Origin: Alkalihalobacillus sp. YIM B00296
GTDB taxonomy: Bacteria; Bacillota; Bacilli; Bacillales; Fictibacillaceae
Reading direction: 5' to 3'
NCBI RefSeq assembly: GCF_020179385.1
Contig: NZ_JAIBLJ010000011.1
Location: forward strand, 42,258 to 106,257
DNA: 64,000 bases
Position numbers and translations under genes: made by a program. The notes under the pieces were generated by a model, which was not told where the DNA came from, searched no databases, and saw nothing but the letters and a program-made list of their open reading frames with translations. Of the stretch, positions 44,927 to 53,183 are shown piece by piece. Each line of letters starts with the position of its first letter. The stretch's first letter is position 1.

Positions 44927-45733
44927 ATGATGGATTCACTTTGGTTGGAGTATGCGTGGACTTTACTCATATTGATCGGACTTGAGGGCTTACTATCCGC
45001 CGATAATGCCTTAGTCATTGCCGTCATGGTGAAACACCTCCCTAAAGAACAACGTAAAAAAGCTCTCTTTTATGGGATTCTCGGTGCGTTTGTTTTCAGA
45101 TTTTCTGCCTTGTTCTTAATTTCATTTCTCGTCAATGTTTGGCAGGTGCAAGCAATTGGTGCAGTCTATCTTATGTTCATTGGGTTAAAACATATTTATA
45201 AACAGCACCGGATTAAGAATCAAGGACATGTAGAGGAAAAAACAGAAGAGAAAGTCAGTGCAAAAGGATTCTGGAAAACAGTCGTACAGGTTGAATTAGC
45301 AGACATCGCCTTTGCTGTCGATTCCATATTGGCTGCAGTTGCGTTAGCACTTGCACTTCCCGAAACTCCGCTCCCACAAATCGGCGGAATGGATGGAGGA
45401 CAGTTTGCGGTCATTTTCCTTGGGGGCTTGATCGGATTATTACTCATCCGGATGGCAGCTACTTATATATCCAAGGTGCTGAAAAAGCGCCCTGGCCTTG
45501 AAACAGCCGCATACCTCATCGTCACCTGGGTCGGTGTGAAACTTGTCGTTCTCACACTATCCCATAAAAAAATAGGGATCATTTCCGAACACTTTGCGCA
45601 CAGTGTCCCATGGAAGTTTACATTCTACAGCATATTAGTCGCAATTGCTGTTGCTGGATGGATTCTGTCTGGCCAGAAAAAAGAACCTGAAACGAAGCGG
45701 AAACGATCAAAGGAACAACCTGAAAACACTTAA
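44927..45733 (+). CDS. ykoY: TerC-family manganese exporter (YkoY/MeeY-like)
   Basis: A 268-residue integral membrane protein. It carries TerC motifs with acidic residues inside helices: GLEGLLSADNALVIAVMVKHLP near 20-40 and ELADIAFAVDSILAAVALA near 125-143. A basic C-terminal tail (ETKRKRSKEQ) follows. Bacillus YkoY-type TerC proteins export Mn2+, in agreement with the Mn riboswitch directly upstream. ATG 44927 has AAAGGAG 6 bases upstream; the longer frame to 44714 runs through the riboswitch. Confidence 0.92.
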   Translation: MMDSLWLEYAWTLLILIGLEGLLSADNALVIAVMVKHLPKEQRKKALFYGILGAFVFRFSALFLISFLVNVWQVQAIGAVYLMFIGLKHIYKQHRIKNQGHVEEKTEEKVSAKGFWKTVVQVELADIAFAVDSILAAVALALALPETPLPQIGGMDGGQFAVIFLGGLIGLLLIRMAATYISKVLKKRPGLETAAYLIVTWVGVKLVVLTLSHKKIGIISEHFAHSVPWKFTFYSILVAIAVAGWILSGQKKEPETKRKRSKEQPENT

Positions 45734-45808
45734 TCTTGATCGCTTAGCGGATCGCCCATGGTTTATTTCGCAAATATCAACAATGAAGAATAACAGAACC
45801 TGAAGATA

Positions 45809-45857
45809 AAAAGGGAGCGGATTTACGGTACTTATGCCGCAATCGCTCCCTTCTTTT
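45809..45857. terminator. Bidirectional terminator between ykoY and cotJC
   Basis: GGGAGCG pairs with CGCTCCC, with an inner TTACGGTACTTATGCCGCAA fold. An A-run lies on the left and TTCTTTTT on the right. Confidence 0.85.
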
Positions 45858-45862
45858 TGAGG

Positions 45863-46432
45863 CTAAAAAATCTTCTTTCGGTCCCGTTCTTCTTTCAAAA
45901 TTTCCACTGCTTCCCTGAAACGTTGTGAGTGGACAACTTCTCTTTCCCTTAAAAAGCTGAGGCCATCGTTCAGATCCGGATCATCACTCATATTGATGAT
46001 CCACTGATATGTAGCCCTTGCCTTTTCTTCAGCAGCAATGTCTTCATACAAATCAGCGATCGGATCTCCCTTTGCCTGGATATAAGTTGCAGTCCAAGGT
46101 GCACCTGCCGCATTATGATAAAAAAGTGCGTTATCATGGTTAGCATAATGGTCACCGAGCCCTGCTTCCCTCATCTCATCTGGGGTAGCATCTTTAGTAA
46201 GCTTATAAACCATCGTTGCAATCATTTCTAAGTGTGCAAACTCCTCTGTACCGATATCCGTCAACAATCCGACTACTTTATCCGGTATCGAGTAACGTTG
46301 ATTAAGATATCTCAACGCGGCTGCTAATTCTCCATCTGCCCCACCATATTGTTCAATCAGGAATTTCGCCAACATGGGATTGCATTTGCTTACCCTGACA
46401 GGATATTGTAGTTTCTTTTCATAGACCCACAT
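45863..46432 (-). CDS. cotJC: Spore coat protein CotJC (manganese catalase family)
   Basis: A 189-residue ferritin-like four-helix protein of the Mn-catalase type, with EQYGGADGELAAALRYLNQRY, then EEFAHLEMIATMVYKL, then YEDIAAEEKARATYQWI and REREVVHSQRFREAVE, giving the Glu/His dimanganese ligands. In spores CotJC is a polypeptide of the coat. Third gene of cotJABC, with AGGAGG upstream. The preceding gene on the other strand, ykoY, also concerns manganese. Confidence 0.95.
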   Translation of the reverse strand: MWVYEKKLQYPVRVSKCNPMLAKFLIEQYGGADGELAAALRYLNQRYSIPDKVVGLLTDIGTEEFAHLEMIATMVYKLTKDATPDEMREAGLGDHYANHDNALFYHNAAGAPWTATYIQAKGDPIADLYEDIAAEEKARATYQWIINMSDDPDLNDGLSFLREREVVHSQRFREAVEILKEERDRKKIF

Positions 46433-46470
46433 GGTTCAACGCATACCTCCTTATAGTAGTAGTCAGTTGA

Positions 46471-46740
46471 TCACATCTGCCAAGGCCATGGAGGATCATC
46501 CCAATTCCAAGGATATCCGGAGTAGCTTTGACCATATTGCATCAACGGGCCGTATTTCTTTTCAATCTTTTGCCGCAGTCTCATCCCCTTTTCAGCAAAT
46601 TCATTGAATTGCTTGATCGAATCATAATCCTCTGGATGGGTATCAAGATAAAGGGTCAATTCGACCAGGACGAAATCAATTTCCTGAAGCTGTTTCATCC
46701 ATTGATAAAACTCATCCGGCATCTGTTTGGGATTCGCCAC
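46471..46740 (-). CDS. cotJB: Spore coat protein CotJB
   Basis: An 89-residue CotJB-family protein with DEFYQWMKQLQEIDFVLVELTLYLDTHPED near the start and a C-terminal Pro/Trp-rich tail (GYPWNWDDPPWPW). CotJB is needed for normal assembly of CotJC and CotJA in the coat. GTG start at 46740, immediately adjoining the cotJA stop, indicating translational coupling. Confidence 0.93.
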   Translation of the reverse strand: MANPKQMPDEFYQWMKQLQEIDFVLVELTLYLDTHPEDYDSIKQFNEFAEKGMRLRQKIEKKYGPLMQYGQSYSGYPWNWDDPPWPWQM

Positions 46741-46968
46741 CTACTCCTCCTCCTCTCGTTTCTTCTTATAAGGATTGCTGTATGGTGCATACAATGCGGG
46801 CCACAGCGTACCTTTAAATAGCGCTGTGGAGGGATCGAATTGCTTCAAGCCATAAGGTTGATAACCCAAATAAAGATTTGGTGGTGTTTCGTAGTATTTG
46901 ATTTCTATAGGTGGACACGGGTCATTCGGTCCAATATAGGGACGCCAGGATTTTCTATAGGTGCTCAT
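46741..46968 (-). CDS. cotJA: Spore coat-associated protein CotJA
   Basis: A 75-residue protein with the CotJA layout: Pro/Tyr-rich N-terminus (YIGPNDPCPPIEIKYYETPPNLYLGYQP), FDPSTALFKGTLWPALYAPY, then a charged end. First gene of the operon, with GGGGAGG upstream. A mother-cell sigma-E promoter would be expected in 46969-47050; TAATATTC with TATATGAC downstream is only a poor match, so none is claimed. Confidence 0.92.
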   Translation of the reverse strand: MSTYRKSWRPYIGPNDPCPPIEIKYYETPPNLYLGYQPYGLKQFDPSTALFKGTLWPALYAPYSNPYKKKREEEE

Positions 46969-47153
46969 TACGGTTAAAACCTCCCCATAAACAATGTCAT
47001 ATACACCATATTCAAATTGAATGAATATTAGACTTGAATTGATTTTTTATGTATCAGATTTGCCAGACACGCTTTTCTCGGTACAGTGTTGCAAATTTTC
47101 TTTAAAAGCAGTTGTCACAAGAAATTTTCTGGACATGACAGATCGAACAAAAA

Positions 47154-47272
47154 AGGGGCTGTCCCATTAGTGTCTGACTCTCACCGTCCCTAGCAACATT
47201 TTGAGAAAAAGTGTGTTTTTGAAACAAAATGTTGTGTGGTGGTGTCTGACACTATTGTTTTGGGACAGCCCC
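47154..47272. terminator. Nested palindrome of about 120 bp
   Basis: AGGGGCTGTCCCA pairs with TGGGACAGCCCC, CAACATTTTG pairs with CAAAATGTTG, and TGTCTGAC occurs in both arms. It follows the leftward doxX gene and could end its transcript, but it is larger than a normal terminator and looks like a palindromic mobile unit. Confidence 0.65.
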
Positions 47273-47289
47273 AACTTCATACGATTATT

Positions 47290-47688
47290 TCAACCAAGCA
47301 GCAGTGCATCAAGAGAATATGCGCCTGGTCCTGCAAAAACGAGGGCGACAGCTACAGTTATGATCGCAAGGTTGTATTCATACCCGCCATCTGTAGCCCA
47401 ATATCCGTTCTTACCATGAACTTTGAAGATCGCTATGAGCATAGGGACAATCATCAGTACTGCCCCGACCTCAGTAAGCAGACCAAATGCGATCAACAAT
47501 CCTCCAACCAATTCACCTAATCCAGCCATCAGTGCCATGGTGCGGCCTGGCTTCAATCCAAGTGATTCAAAAAAACCTGCAGTTCCTTCCAATCCATGGC
47601 CACCGAACCAGCCAAACAGTTTTTGTATCCCATGTGCCGCAAAAGTCAAACCGAATACAAGACGAAGTAATAATAGTGCGATATCCAT
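47290..47688 (-). CDS. DoxX-family membrane protein
   Basis: A 132-residue protein with four helices and the DoxX pattern: LLLLRLVFGLTFAAHGIQKLFGWFGGHG, FFESLGLKPGRTMALMAGLGELVGGLLIAFG and GYEYNLAIITVAVALVF. Bacillus relatives include CatD/YfiD, which is induced by quinones and thiol stress. Biochemical role unknown. AGGAGAG precedes the ATG. A palindromic operator-like site lies about 35 bases upstream. Confidence 0.88.
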   Translation of the reverse strand: MDIALLLLRLVFGLTFAAHGIQKLFGWFGGHGLEGTAGFFESLGLKPGRTMALMAGLGELVGGLLIAFGLLTEVGAVLMIVPMLIAIFKVHGKNGYWATDGGYEYNLAIITVAVALVFAGPGAYSLDALLLG

Positions 47689-47722
47689 TTATATCTCTCC
47701 TTTGTTTTTTAATTGTTTTTTA

Positions 47723-47740
47723 ACTTACTTTATGTAAGTA
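47723..47740. promoter_or_regulatory. Operator-like palindrome upstream of doxX
   Basis: ACTTAC TTTAT GTAAGT is a perfect 6-bp inverted repeat with a 5-base centre, followed on the promoter side by a second TTACTTACT-like half site at 47753-47761. The site resembles the binding sites of MarR/HxlR-type redox repressors that control catDE-like genes. The regulator is not in the window. Confidence 0.5.
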
Positions 47741-47850
47741 TATTATTATACATTACTTACTTCTGTCAAGGTACTTTTAAAATTTATTATTTATCGATTC
47801 TTAAATGTTGAATTTCTGGGAATTTACCTCCCTTTCCAACATCTAAAAAA

Positions 47851-48065
47851 GAGAAAGGTAATCGCTTAGTCACATAGGTCACTGGAAACCTGACGAGGAG
47901 CTCGAACCAAACAAAGACTTGATTCTGCGTGGGCTCACACATAAGATGTATATCAATGTGTCGATTGCCACAGGATGGCTGAAGTGAGTCAAATTGTAGG
48001 GCGATGGAGCTGGACACCACTTCTCTGCATCCCGGGGTCTCGTCTGGCTCGCTTTTCCCGCAGGA
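47851..48065. repeat. Dispersed intergenic element, diverged copy 3
   Basis: It shares CACTGGAA-CCTGACGAGGAG, then CCACAGGATGGCTGAAGTGAGTCAA and GGGCGATGGAGCTGGACA with the elements at 39151 and 44256. About 70 bases are inserted in the middle, and the 3' end is different. No gene is seen in 47741-48113. Confidence 0.7.
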
Positions 48066-48113
48066 GTATTGTGAATTTCATTTTAATAAAAAAACCGCCT
48101 CCTATAAGGCAGT

Positions 48114-48866
48114 CTATCTGTATTGATTCGTTAGTATGATTGGCCCTTTTTTAGTGATTGCTATTGTATGTTCATATTGGGCAGACAATTGACCATCAAC
48201 GGTTTTCGCTGTCCAGCCATCCTCCTCTACATATACGAAATAGCTTCCGCAATTCAGCATCGGTTCGATTGTGATGACCATACCTTCCTTCAATTCAGGT
48301 CCTTGTTCAACCGGTCCATAATGAGGAACGATCGGGGGTTCATGCATTTCTCTTCCAATCCCATGACCAAGGAAGTCTCTGACAACTGAATATCCCTTTT
48401 CTGTAGCAAATCGTTCAATGGCATGTGCGATATGCCCGATCCGATTGCCCACCTTCGCCTGCTCAATCCCTTTATATAATGCTTCTTCAGTCGTTTGTAA
48501 AAGGTTTTGTGCTTTTTTATCTATTTTTCCTACCGGATATGACCAGGCTGAATCAGCCAACCATCCGTTCAAATTCACAACAAAGTCGATTGTTACGATA
48601 TCTCCTTCTTTCAATTTAGAAGATGAAGGGATCCCATGACAGACGACATCATTTATAGAGGCGCATGTTGCATGCCGATATCCCTGATAGCCTTTCTGTT
48701 CGGGGATTGCCCCATTCTTCCTTAAGTATTGTTCAACAAAGTCTTCAATTTCCCTAGTTGAAACTCCAGGCTTGATGAGCTTCCTGATTTCATGATGACA
48801 ATCACTGACTAACAGGCCAGCTTCATGGATCATTTCAATTTCTTCTTTTGTTTTAAAAACAATCAT
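48114..48866 (-). CDS. map: Methionine aminopeptidase, type I
   Basis: MetAP removes the initiator Met from nascent proteins. The 250-residue type I enzyme shows CASINDVVCHGIPS near 70, metal ligands Asp in TIDFVVNLNGWLADSAW, His in FLGHGIGREMHEPP near 168 and Glu in ITIEPMLN near 200, and the final Glu in QYEHTIAI. It lacks the SH3-binding N-terminal extension. The ATG has GAGAGGTGG upstream. This may be a second, YflG-like copy; the housekeeping map usually lies in the ribosomal protein cluster. Confidence 0.93.
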   Translation of the reverse strand: MIVFKTKEEIEMIHEAGLLVSDCHHEIRKLIKPGVSTREIEDFVEQYLRKNGAIPEQKGYQGYRHATCASINDVVCHGIPSSSKLKEGDIVTIDFVVNLNGWLADSAWSYPVGKIDKKAQNLLQTTEEALYKGIEQAKVGNRIGHIAHAIERFATEKGYSVVRDFLGHGIGREMHEPPIVPHYGPVEQGPELKEGMVITIEPMLNCGSYFVYVEEDGWTAKTVDGQLSAQYEHTIAITKKGPIILTNQYR

Positions 48867-48963
48867 CCGACCACCTCTCTAACTTCCATAAGTGTTTTTA
48901 TTCAAAAGAAATGAGATAATTCAAAAGGAATTACCTCATTTTATTAACAGAAAACCATTATTG

Positions 48964-49590
48964 TTACTGGGAGACTTTTTTCAATGGACGGTGTAATTTC
49001 CGTTCCAGCAATTTGCCTATCAACCATAGTACGAAAATAATGATGCTGATGATGATCATTTTAATTGGTTCCTTGATGATGGAAAAGAAATCATGACCGA
49101 TATAGGAAATGAAGAACACCATCACAAGCTTTCCTAGACTGACAGCAAGTACGAAGGTCAAGGTGCTCACCTTGGACAATCCACAAATGACATTGATCAA
49201 GGCGGAGGGCGTGAATGGAAAACAATACAATACGAACAAAAGCCCGAACCCTTTCTTTTCAACCCATTCAAGCAATGATTTCGTTTTATCATGTCGGGTG
49301 AGGAAATTCAAAAAGCGTGCTTGTGCATACTTTCTGACTAGCATATAGACAAAGATCGATCCAAAAACAGTTCCGATCCACGAAAACAAGACCCCCCAGA
49401 AAAATCCATAGGCTGCTGCATTTCCTGCAACGAATAAAACGAGAGGCAAAATAGGTAAAAACGCTTCAAGCATCGGCAGCAGGATCCCTGGAAAAGGTCC
49501 AAGATCCTGATACTCATCCAACCATCGCAAAATATCTTCTTGCGTCAATTCTGTTAAAAAGTATTTTAGTCGCTCCCAGTAAGTGCCCAT
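48964..49590 (-). CDS. yhjE: TVP38/TMEM64 (DedA-like) membrane protein, YhjE-like
   Basis: A 208-residue protein with about six hydrophobic segments. SNARE-associated/DedA landmarks are PMLEAFLPILPLVLFVAGNAAAYGFFWG near 38-66 and a GxxxGSIFVYMLVRKYA segment, plus FPFTPSALINVICGLSKV near 125. Members are thought to move or scramble lipids. Length and sequence resemble B. subtilis YhjE. A single gene. Confidence 0.85.
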   Translation of the reverse strand: MGTYWERLKYFLTELTQEDILRWLDEYQDLGPFPGILLPMLEAFLPILPLVLFVAGNAAAYGFFWGVLFSWIGTVFGSIFVYMLVRKYAQARFLNFLTRHDKTKSLLEWVEKKGFGLLFVLYCFPFTPSALINVICGLSKVSTLTFVLAVSLGKLVMVFFISYIGHDFFSIIKEPIKMIIISIIIFVLWLIGKLLERKLHRPLKKVSQ

Positions 49591-49902
49591 GAATGTACTC
49601 CTTCATCCTATATGTATAGCCCTTATTTTATCATACGGCAAAAGAAAAGGTTTTTAACCTGATTAATTTCAATTATTATTAAAAGAATTGTCAAAGGTTA
49701 GGTGATTTCTTTCACTGTAAAAAAGCAGGTTGTTCAAAAAGGCGGGGGCTTGTCAGTTTTGTCACATCAGGGAAACCAAAGGTTGGCATTAATTTTCTTT
49801 CAGAAAATTTTTTCAGTAAAAATTCATGACACTCCTGCGAAAAAAAAACCGGGCGTAAGGTTGCGGACACTCGCGTAAGAGGTGAATTTCGCAAAAAAAA
49901 AG
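49591..49902. other. Intergenic gap without a gene
   Basis: AT-rich sequence upstream of the TVP38-family gene. A 60-codon open frame on the minus strand (49712-49894) has no ribosome binding site and an arginine/phenylalanine-rich composition unlike local genes, so it is not called. The inverted repeat TTCTTTCAGAAAATTTTTTCAG is the only structure noted. Confidence 0.5.
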
Positions 49903-49905
49903 TCT

Positions 49906-49936
49906 AAAAAAGAGCTGACATTTGTGTGTCAGCCCT
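49906..49936 (-). terminator. Rho-independent terminator of the PNPOx-like gene
   Basis: On the minus strand GGCTGACA pairs with TGTCAGCT around CACAAA, followed by CTTTTTTAG. Confidence 0.88.
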
Positions 49937-49942
49937 TGATCA

Positions 49943-50398
49943 CTACTTCATTAACGCAGCGTAGACGGAATCATCCAATTCCTTTGCCTTGACTGGATTG
50001 TATGTCTTTTCATATTCAGGTTCCCTGGTGATTTTCGCGCCCCAGAACATGCTTTCAAAAACAGCTTCCACAGTGATTTCGATTTTCGAAAGTTTAAGGT
50101 TGACACCTTCCATGATATCCTCAAGGATCTCAGCTTTACCCTGGATCGAATACACGGTCTCCAACCCGATGATATTCAAGACAACCCCTGGATTGGCTTT
50201 GATGTTATCCACGATCCTTGAATTGTTCGTGACTGAAAAACGGATCCGCTTTTCATCGACACTCTTCACCCAAGAAATCGCATTCACATTAGGAGCCCCG
50301 GTTTCTGCGTCCACTGTTGCGATATTCACCAGTTTCTCACCTTGAAAAAATTCAACGAGCTCTGGTGAAAGTTCTGTAGGTATTTCTTGTTTTGCCAA
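49943..50398 (-). CDS. Pyridoxamine 5'-phosphate oxidase-like FMN-binding split-barrel protein
   Basis: A 151-residue protein with the split-barrel pattern: LVEFFQGEKLVNIATVDAETGAPNVNAISWV, RIRFSVTNNSRIVDNIKANPGVVLNII and YSIQGKAEILED. Such proteins bind FMN or F420-like cofactors or heme; the substrate is unknown. TTG 50398 with AAAGGAG 8 bases upstream is preferred over 50416. It lies downstream of hpaD in the same direction, but a hairpin at 50569 separates them. Confidence 0.82.
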   Translation of the reverse strand: MAKQEIPTELSPELVEFFQGEKLVNIATVDAETGAPNVNAISWVKSVDEKRIRFSVTNNSRIVDNIKANPGVVLNIIGLETVYSIQGKAEILEDIMEGVNLKLSKIEITVEAVFESMFWGAKITREPEYEKTYNPVKAKELDDSVYAALMK

Positions 50399-50568
50399 GT
50401 CAAAAACTCCTTTCAATGATTACCTGGTGCTAGATTAAATATATCATTAGTCAAAAAGGCTGCAAAGTATTGGATTGCTGAAACTTCCATAGCCTCTATT
50501 ATTCTTTCTTCTAAATTCCCCAGTTCAACCGACTAGAAACTTATTTTACATTCATCTGAAAGATAGAA

Positions 50569-50594
50569 GCTGACATTCAATGGAATTGTCAGCC
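50569..50594 (-). terminator. Hairpin ending the hpa operon
   Basis: GCTGACA pairs with TGTCAGC around a 12-base loop, 17 bases after the hpaD stop. The T-tract (TTCTATCTTT) is weak. Confidence 0.6.
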
Positions 50595-50610
50595 TCGTGA
50601 GTGTATTTCA

Positions 50611-51594
50611 TCATGTTACAAAATCAGGCTTACGCTGCTGCAAGGTCGGTTCTCCTTGTGCGACTTCTTTACCTGTATGGATATCAAGTACAGCCGTTGC
50701 TTCATTAAACCAGCTGTCAGGAGCAGCGTGACCCCAGAATGTCGCTCTTCTAGGATCATTCAGGTCCCACCGGATCGGCATAAAATCCGGATCGCTCGTC
50801 AAATAGTCTCCCGTATACATTTCAATCCTGTTTCCATCAGGATCTCTCAAGTACAAGAAGAAAGCATTGGATAACCCGTGTCTGCCAGGGCCGCGTTCGA
50901 TCGCATCCGCATAGCCCAACGATGCCAGGACATCACAGCAATGGATGACACTCATAGGATCACTGAGGGTAAAACCGACATGATGCAGCCTTGGTCCTTT
51001 CCCGTTCATGAATGCGTGGTCGTGGACAGTAGGTTTGCGATGTAACCATGCTGCCCATACCCGATTATCTTCAGTGGCCGTGTATTCTGAACACCGGAAT
51101 CCTAGCTCATTGATATAAAAGTTCTGGGCTGCTTCCACATCTTGAACCATGCAATTGACATGGTCGATTCGCTGGATACGTGCCCCCCGGTATAGATCGA
51201 ACCGTTGAAGCAAACGATCGACACCTTCCATTTTTGCGAAGAACTCAAGTGGCAGACCGGATGGATCTTGAATCCGTAACGTTCTGCCTACAGCTCTTTG
51301 TGAACCTTGTTGAAACCACTTCGGTTTGATCCCTTTTGATTCGAAAAGCTTATAAAGGTTGTCAAGATCGCTTTCTTCCATCACCTTGTAGGACATCGCC
51401 TGGACGCCTGGCTCTGCTGCTTTTTTCAGAACCAGACTATGATGGACATGCTCTTCCAACCCCCTCAGATATAAATGTTCCTCATCCCGCTCTGTTTCCA
51501 CAAACCCAAGTGCATCCACATAAAAGGTTTTTGCCTTATCAAGATCTGTCACATTCATGACCACTCTTGCTACACGTATGATGTTAAAGTCCAT
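50611..51594 (-). CDS. hpaD: 3,4-dihydroxyphenylacetate 2,3-dioxygenase
   Basis: A 327-residue type I extradiol dioxygenase of two VOC modules that opens the ring of homoprotocatechuate. Metal ligands are visible in the second module: His in RIDHVNCMVQD near 155, His in RLHHVGFTLSD near 215 and Glu in GNRIEMYTGDY near 267. The ring-binding Arg/His region KGPRLHH is present. AGGAGG precedes the ATG and it lies 11 bases behind hpaB; last gene of the operon. Confidence 0.93.
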   Translation of the reverse strand: MDFNIIRVARVVMNVTDLDKAKTFYVDALGFVETERDEEHLYLRGLEEHVHHSLVLKKAAEPGVQAMSYKVMEESDLDNLYKLFESKGIKPKWFQQGSQRAVGRTLRIQDPSGLPLEFFAKMEGVDRLLQRFDLYRGARIQRIDHVNCMVQDVEAAQNFYINELGFRCSEYTATEDNRVWAAWLHRKPTVHDHAFMNGKGPRLHHVGFTLSDPMSVIHCCDVLASLGYADAIERGPGRHGLSNAFFLYLRDPDGNRIEMYTGDYLTSDPDFMPIRWDLNDPRRATFWGHAAPDSWFNEATAVLDIHTGKEVAQGEPTLQQRKPDFVT

Positions 51595-51605
51595 ATTGCA
51601 GCCTC

Positions 51606-53081
51606 CTACACATTCACATTCTCAGTCGTAGTCGGCTTGACTCGATCCAGGAATGATTTGACCATTTCTTTATATGGCTCTTTGTTGTAGACGTCATAAT
51701 AAACGTTCGACATCCGTACAGGGTCTCCAAAGAAATAATATTCGTATAAAGCTTGACGGCCACCGAAAGAACTTAATGAAATATCCCATGCCAACCGGAA
51801 CAATTGGACTTTATCATACCCATCGATCTGGCCGCCTTGGGTATAGCGGTGCACAAGCTCTCCAATGTCCTCATTGTTGAAGTCATCCTGTGTCGGTGTT
51901 CCCATCAGACCGGAAGCACCAAGGATCCGTACGATTTCGACCATCCTTTGATACACTTTCGGATACCAGTTCCTCGCAGCATTCAACGGCGCAAAATCAG
52001 GTGTCATATTCCCATACTTGTCTAGAGCTGCATTTTGTTCAGCCCGGAACATATGTGAACGCATCGTTTCGAGGATGATCATCACTTCAGAAGCTTTTTC
52101 TTTTACATGCTGGAACCGTTCAATTCCGATCGCTTCAATCATACTTAAAATGACTCCGAGTACGAATTCAGTCTTCGCTGTGTTCTTGGCAATGACTTGG
52201 TGTGTCATATGAACCATCGCATTCGTCTCGACATACGTACGGTTGCAGATTTCAGAATTACCTGCTACAAAGACACGCTCCCATGGTACGAAAACGTTTT
52301 CAAAAATGACGATCGCATCACTTTCTTCGAAACGGCTGCTCAATGGGTGATCCCACTGGTTACGCCCGATATCGAATGATTCCCGACAGACGTATTTCAA
52401 GCCTTTTGTGTTATTCGGAATTGCAAAGGCCATCGCATATGGATCGTCATCATTCGAAGCTTTATTCAAGGTCGATGGGAAAACGACGATCTCATCAGTG
52501 ATCCCACCTTGTGTTGCAAGAAGGCGGGCTCCATTGACGACGATGCCGTCCTTGTTCTTTTCCACGATATGCGCTGAAATGCCAGGATCCTTCTGCTCAT
52601 GCTGCATTTTAGAACGGTTGACCTGCGGGTGGATTAATGTATGTGTCAATGTCACATCGTTTTCGCGGCAATACTCATAGTACTTGCGGACATTCTCGCC
52701 AAACATCGGATCCTGTTCAGCGAAAAATTGATCTGCTGTCCCGAAAGCCATCACACTCGTGTTCAAGTAATCAGGTGTGCGCCCCATCATTCCGCCAGTA
52801 TTACGAGCCCATTCTGTGAACATGCCGCTCCGTTTCATCAGATCCTCTTTCGTTTTCGGTGCGATGAAGGATAACCCTACTTTCTCACCGGATGTTGCGG
52901 AGGTATAAAGCATCTTGTCAGGTTTCTCATGCTGGAGATCCAATAGCCTTGCCATCGACTGAATAACGTTCTTCAATGCCGGATGCTCAGTGACATCCTC
53001 TACTCTCTCCCCATGAATCCATACATTATTGTTCGCGGCTTTCAAACCATCTATATACTGTTTACCATTACGTGCACCCAA
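51606..53081 (-). CDS. hpaB: 4-hydroxyphenylacetate 3-monooxygenase, oxygenase component
   Basis: A 491-residue FAD-dependent aromatic hydroxylase that adds the 3-hydroxyl to 4-hydroxyphenylacetate using reduced FAD from a separate reductase. Landmarks are TPDYLNTSVMAFGTA near 104, THTLIHPQVNRSK near 142, ENVFVPWERVFVAGN near 260 and GASGLMGTP near 390. The TTG start follows CAGGAGGG. No flavin reductase (hpaC) is next to it. Confidence 0.93.
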   Translation of the reverse strand: MGARNGKQYIDGLKAANNNVWIHGERVEDVTEHPALKNVIQSMARLLDLQHEKPDKMLYTSATSGEKVGLSFIAPKTKEDLMKRSGMFTEWARNTGGMMGRTPDYLNTSVMAFGTADQFFAEQDPMFGENVRKYYEYCRENDVTLTHTLIHPQVNRSKMQHEQKDPGISAHIVEKNKDGIVVNGARLLATQGGITDEIVVFPSTLNKASNDDDPYAMAFAIPNNTKGLKYVCRESFDIGRNQWDHPLSSRFEESDAIVIFENVFVPWERVFVAGNSEICNRTYVETNAMVHMTHQVIAKNTAKTEFVLGVILSMIEAIGIERFQHVKEKASEVMIILETMRSHMFRAEQNAALDKYGNMTPDFAPLNAARNWYPKVYQRMVEIVRILGASGLMGTPTQDDFNNEDIGELVHRYTQGGQIDGYDKVQLFRLAWDISLSSFGGRQALYEYYFFGDPVRMSNVYYDVYNKEPYKEMVKSFLDRVKPTTTENVNV

Positions 53082-53183
53082 TCCGATCCCTCCTGGATAA
53101 TTGATTTATTTCATTGTCCAAACATTCGCCGACAAAACCCGTCTGGTTACAAATCATTCATGTAATTCACCGGAGGTATTCGA

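Noticed and set aside
46969..47050. Sigma-E promoter of cotJABC
   Set aside because: Expected from knowledge of the operon, but the best candidate matches the -10 consensus too poorly to call.
49712..49894. 60-codon minus-strand ORF
   Set aside because: No ribosome binding site, no recognisable motif, and sequence composition of intergenic DNA.
49943..50398. Flavin reductase HpaC for HpaB
   Set aside because: The protein shares the split-barrel superfamily but has the PNPOx-like pattern, not flavin reductase motifs. It is also separated from hpaD by a hairpin.
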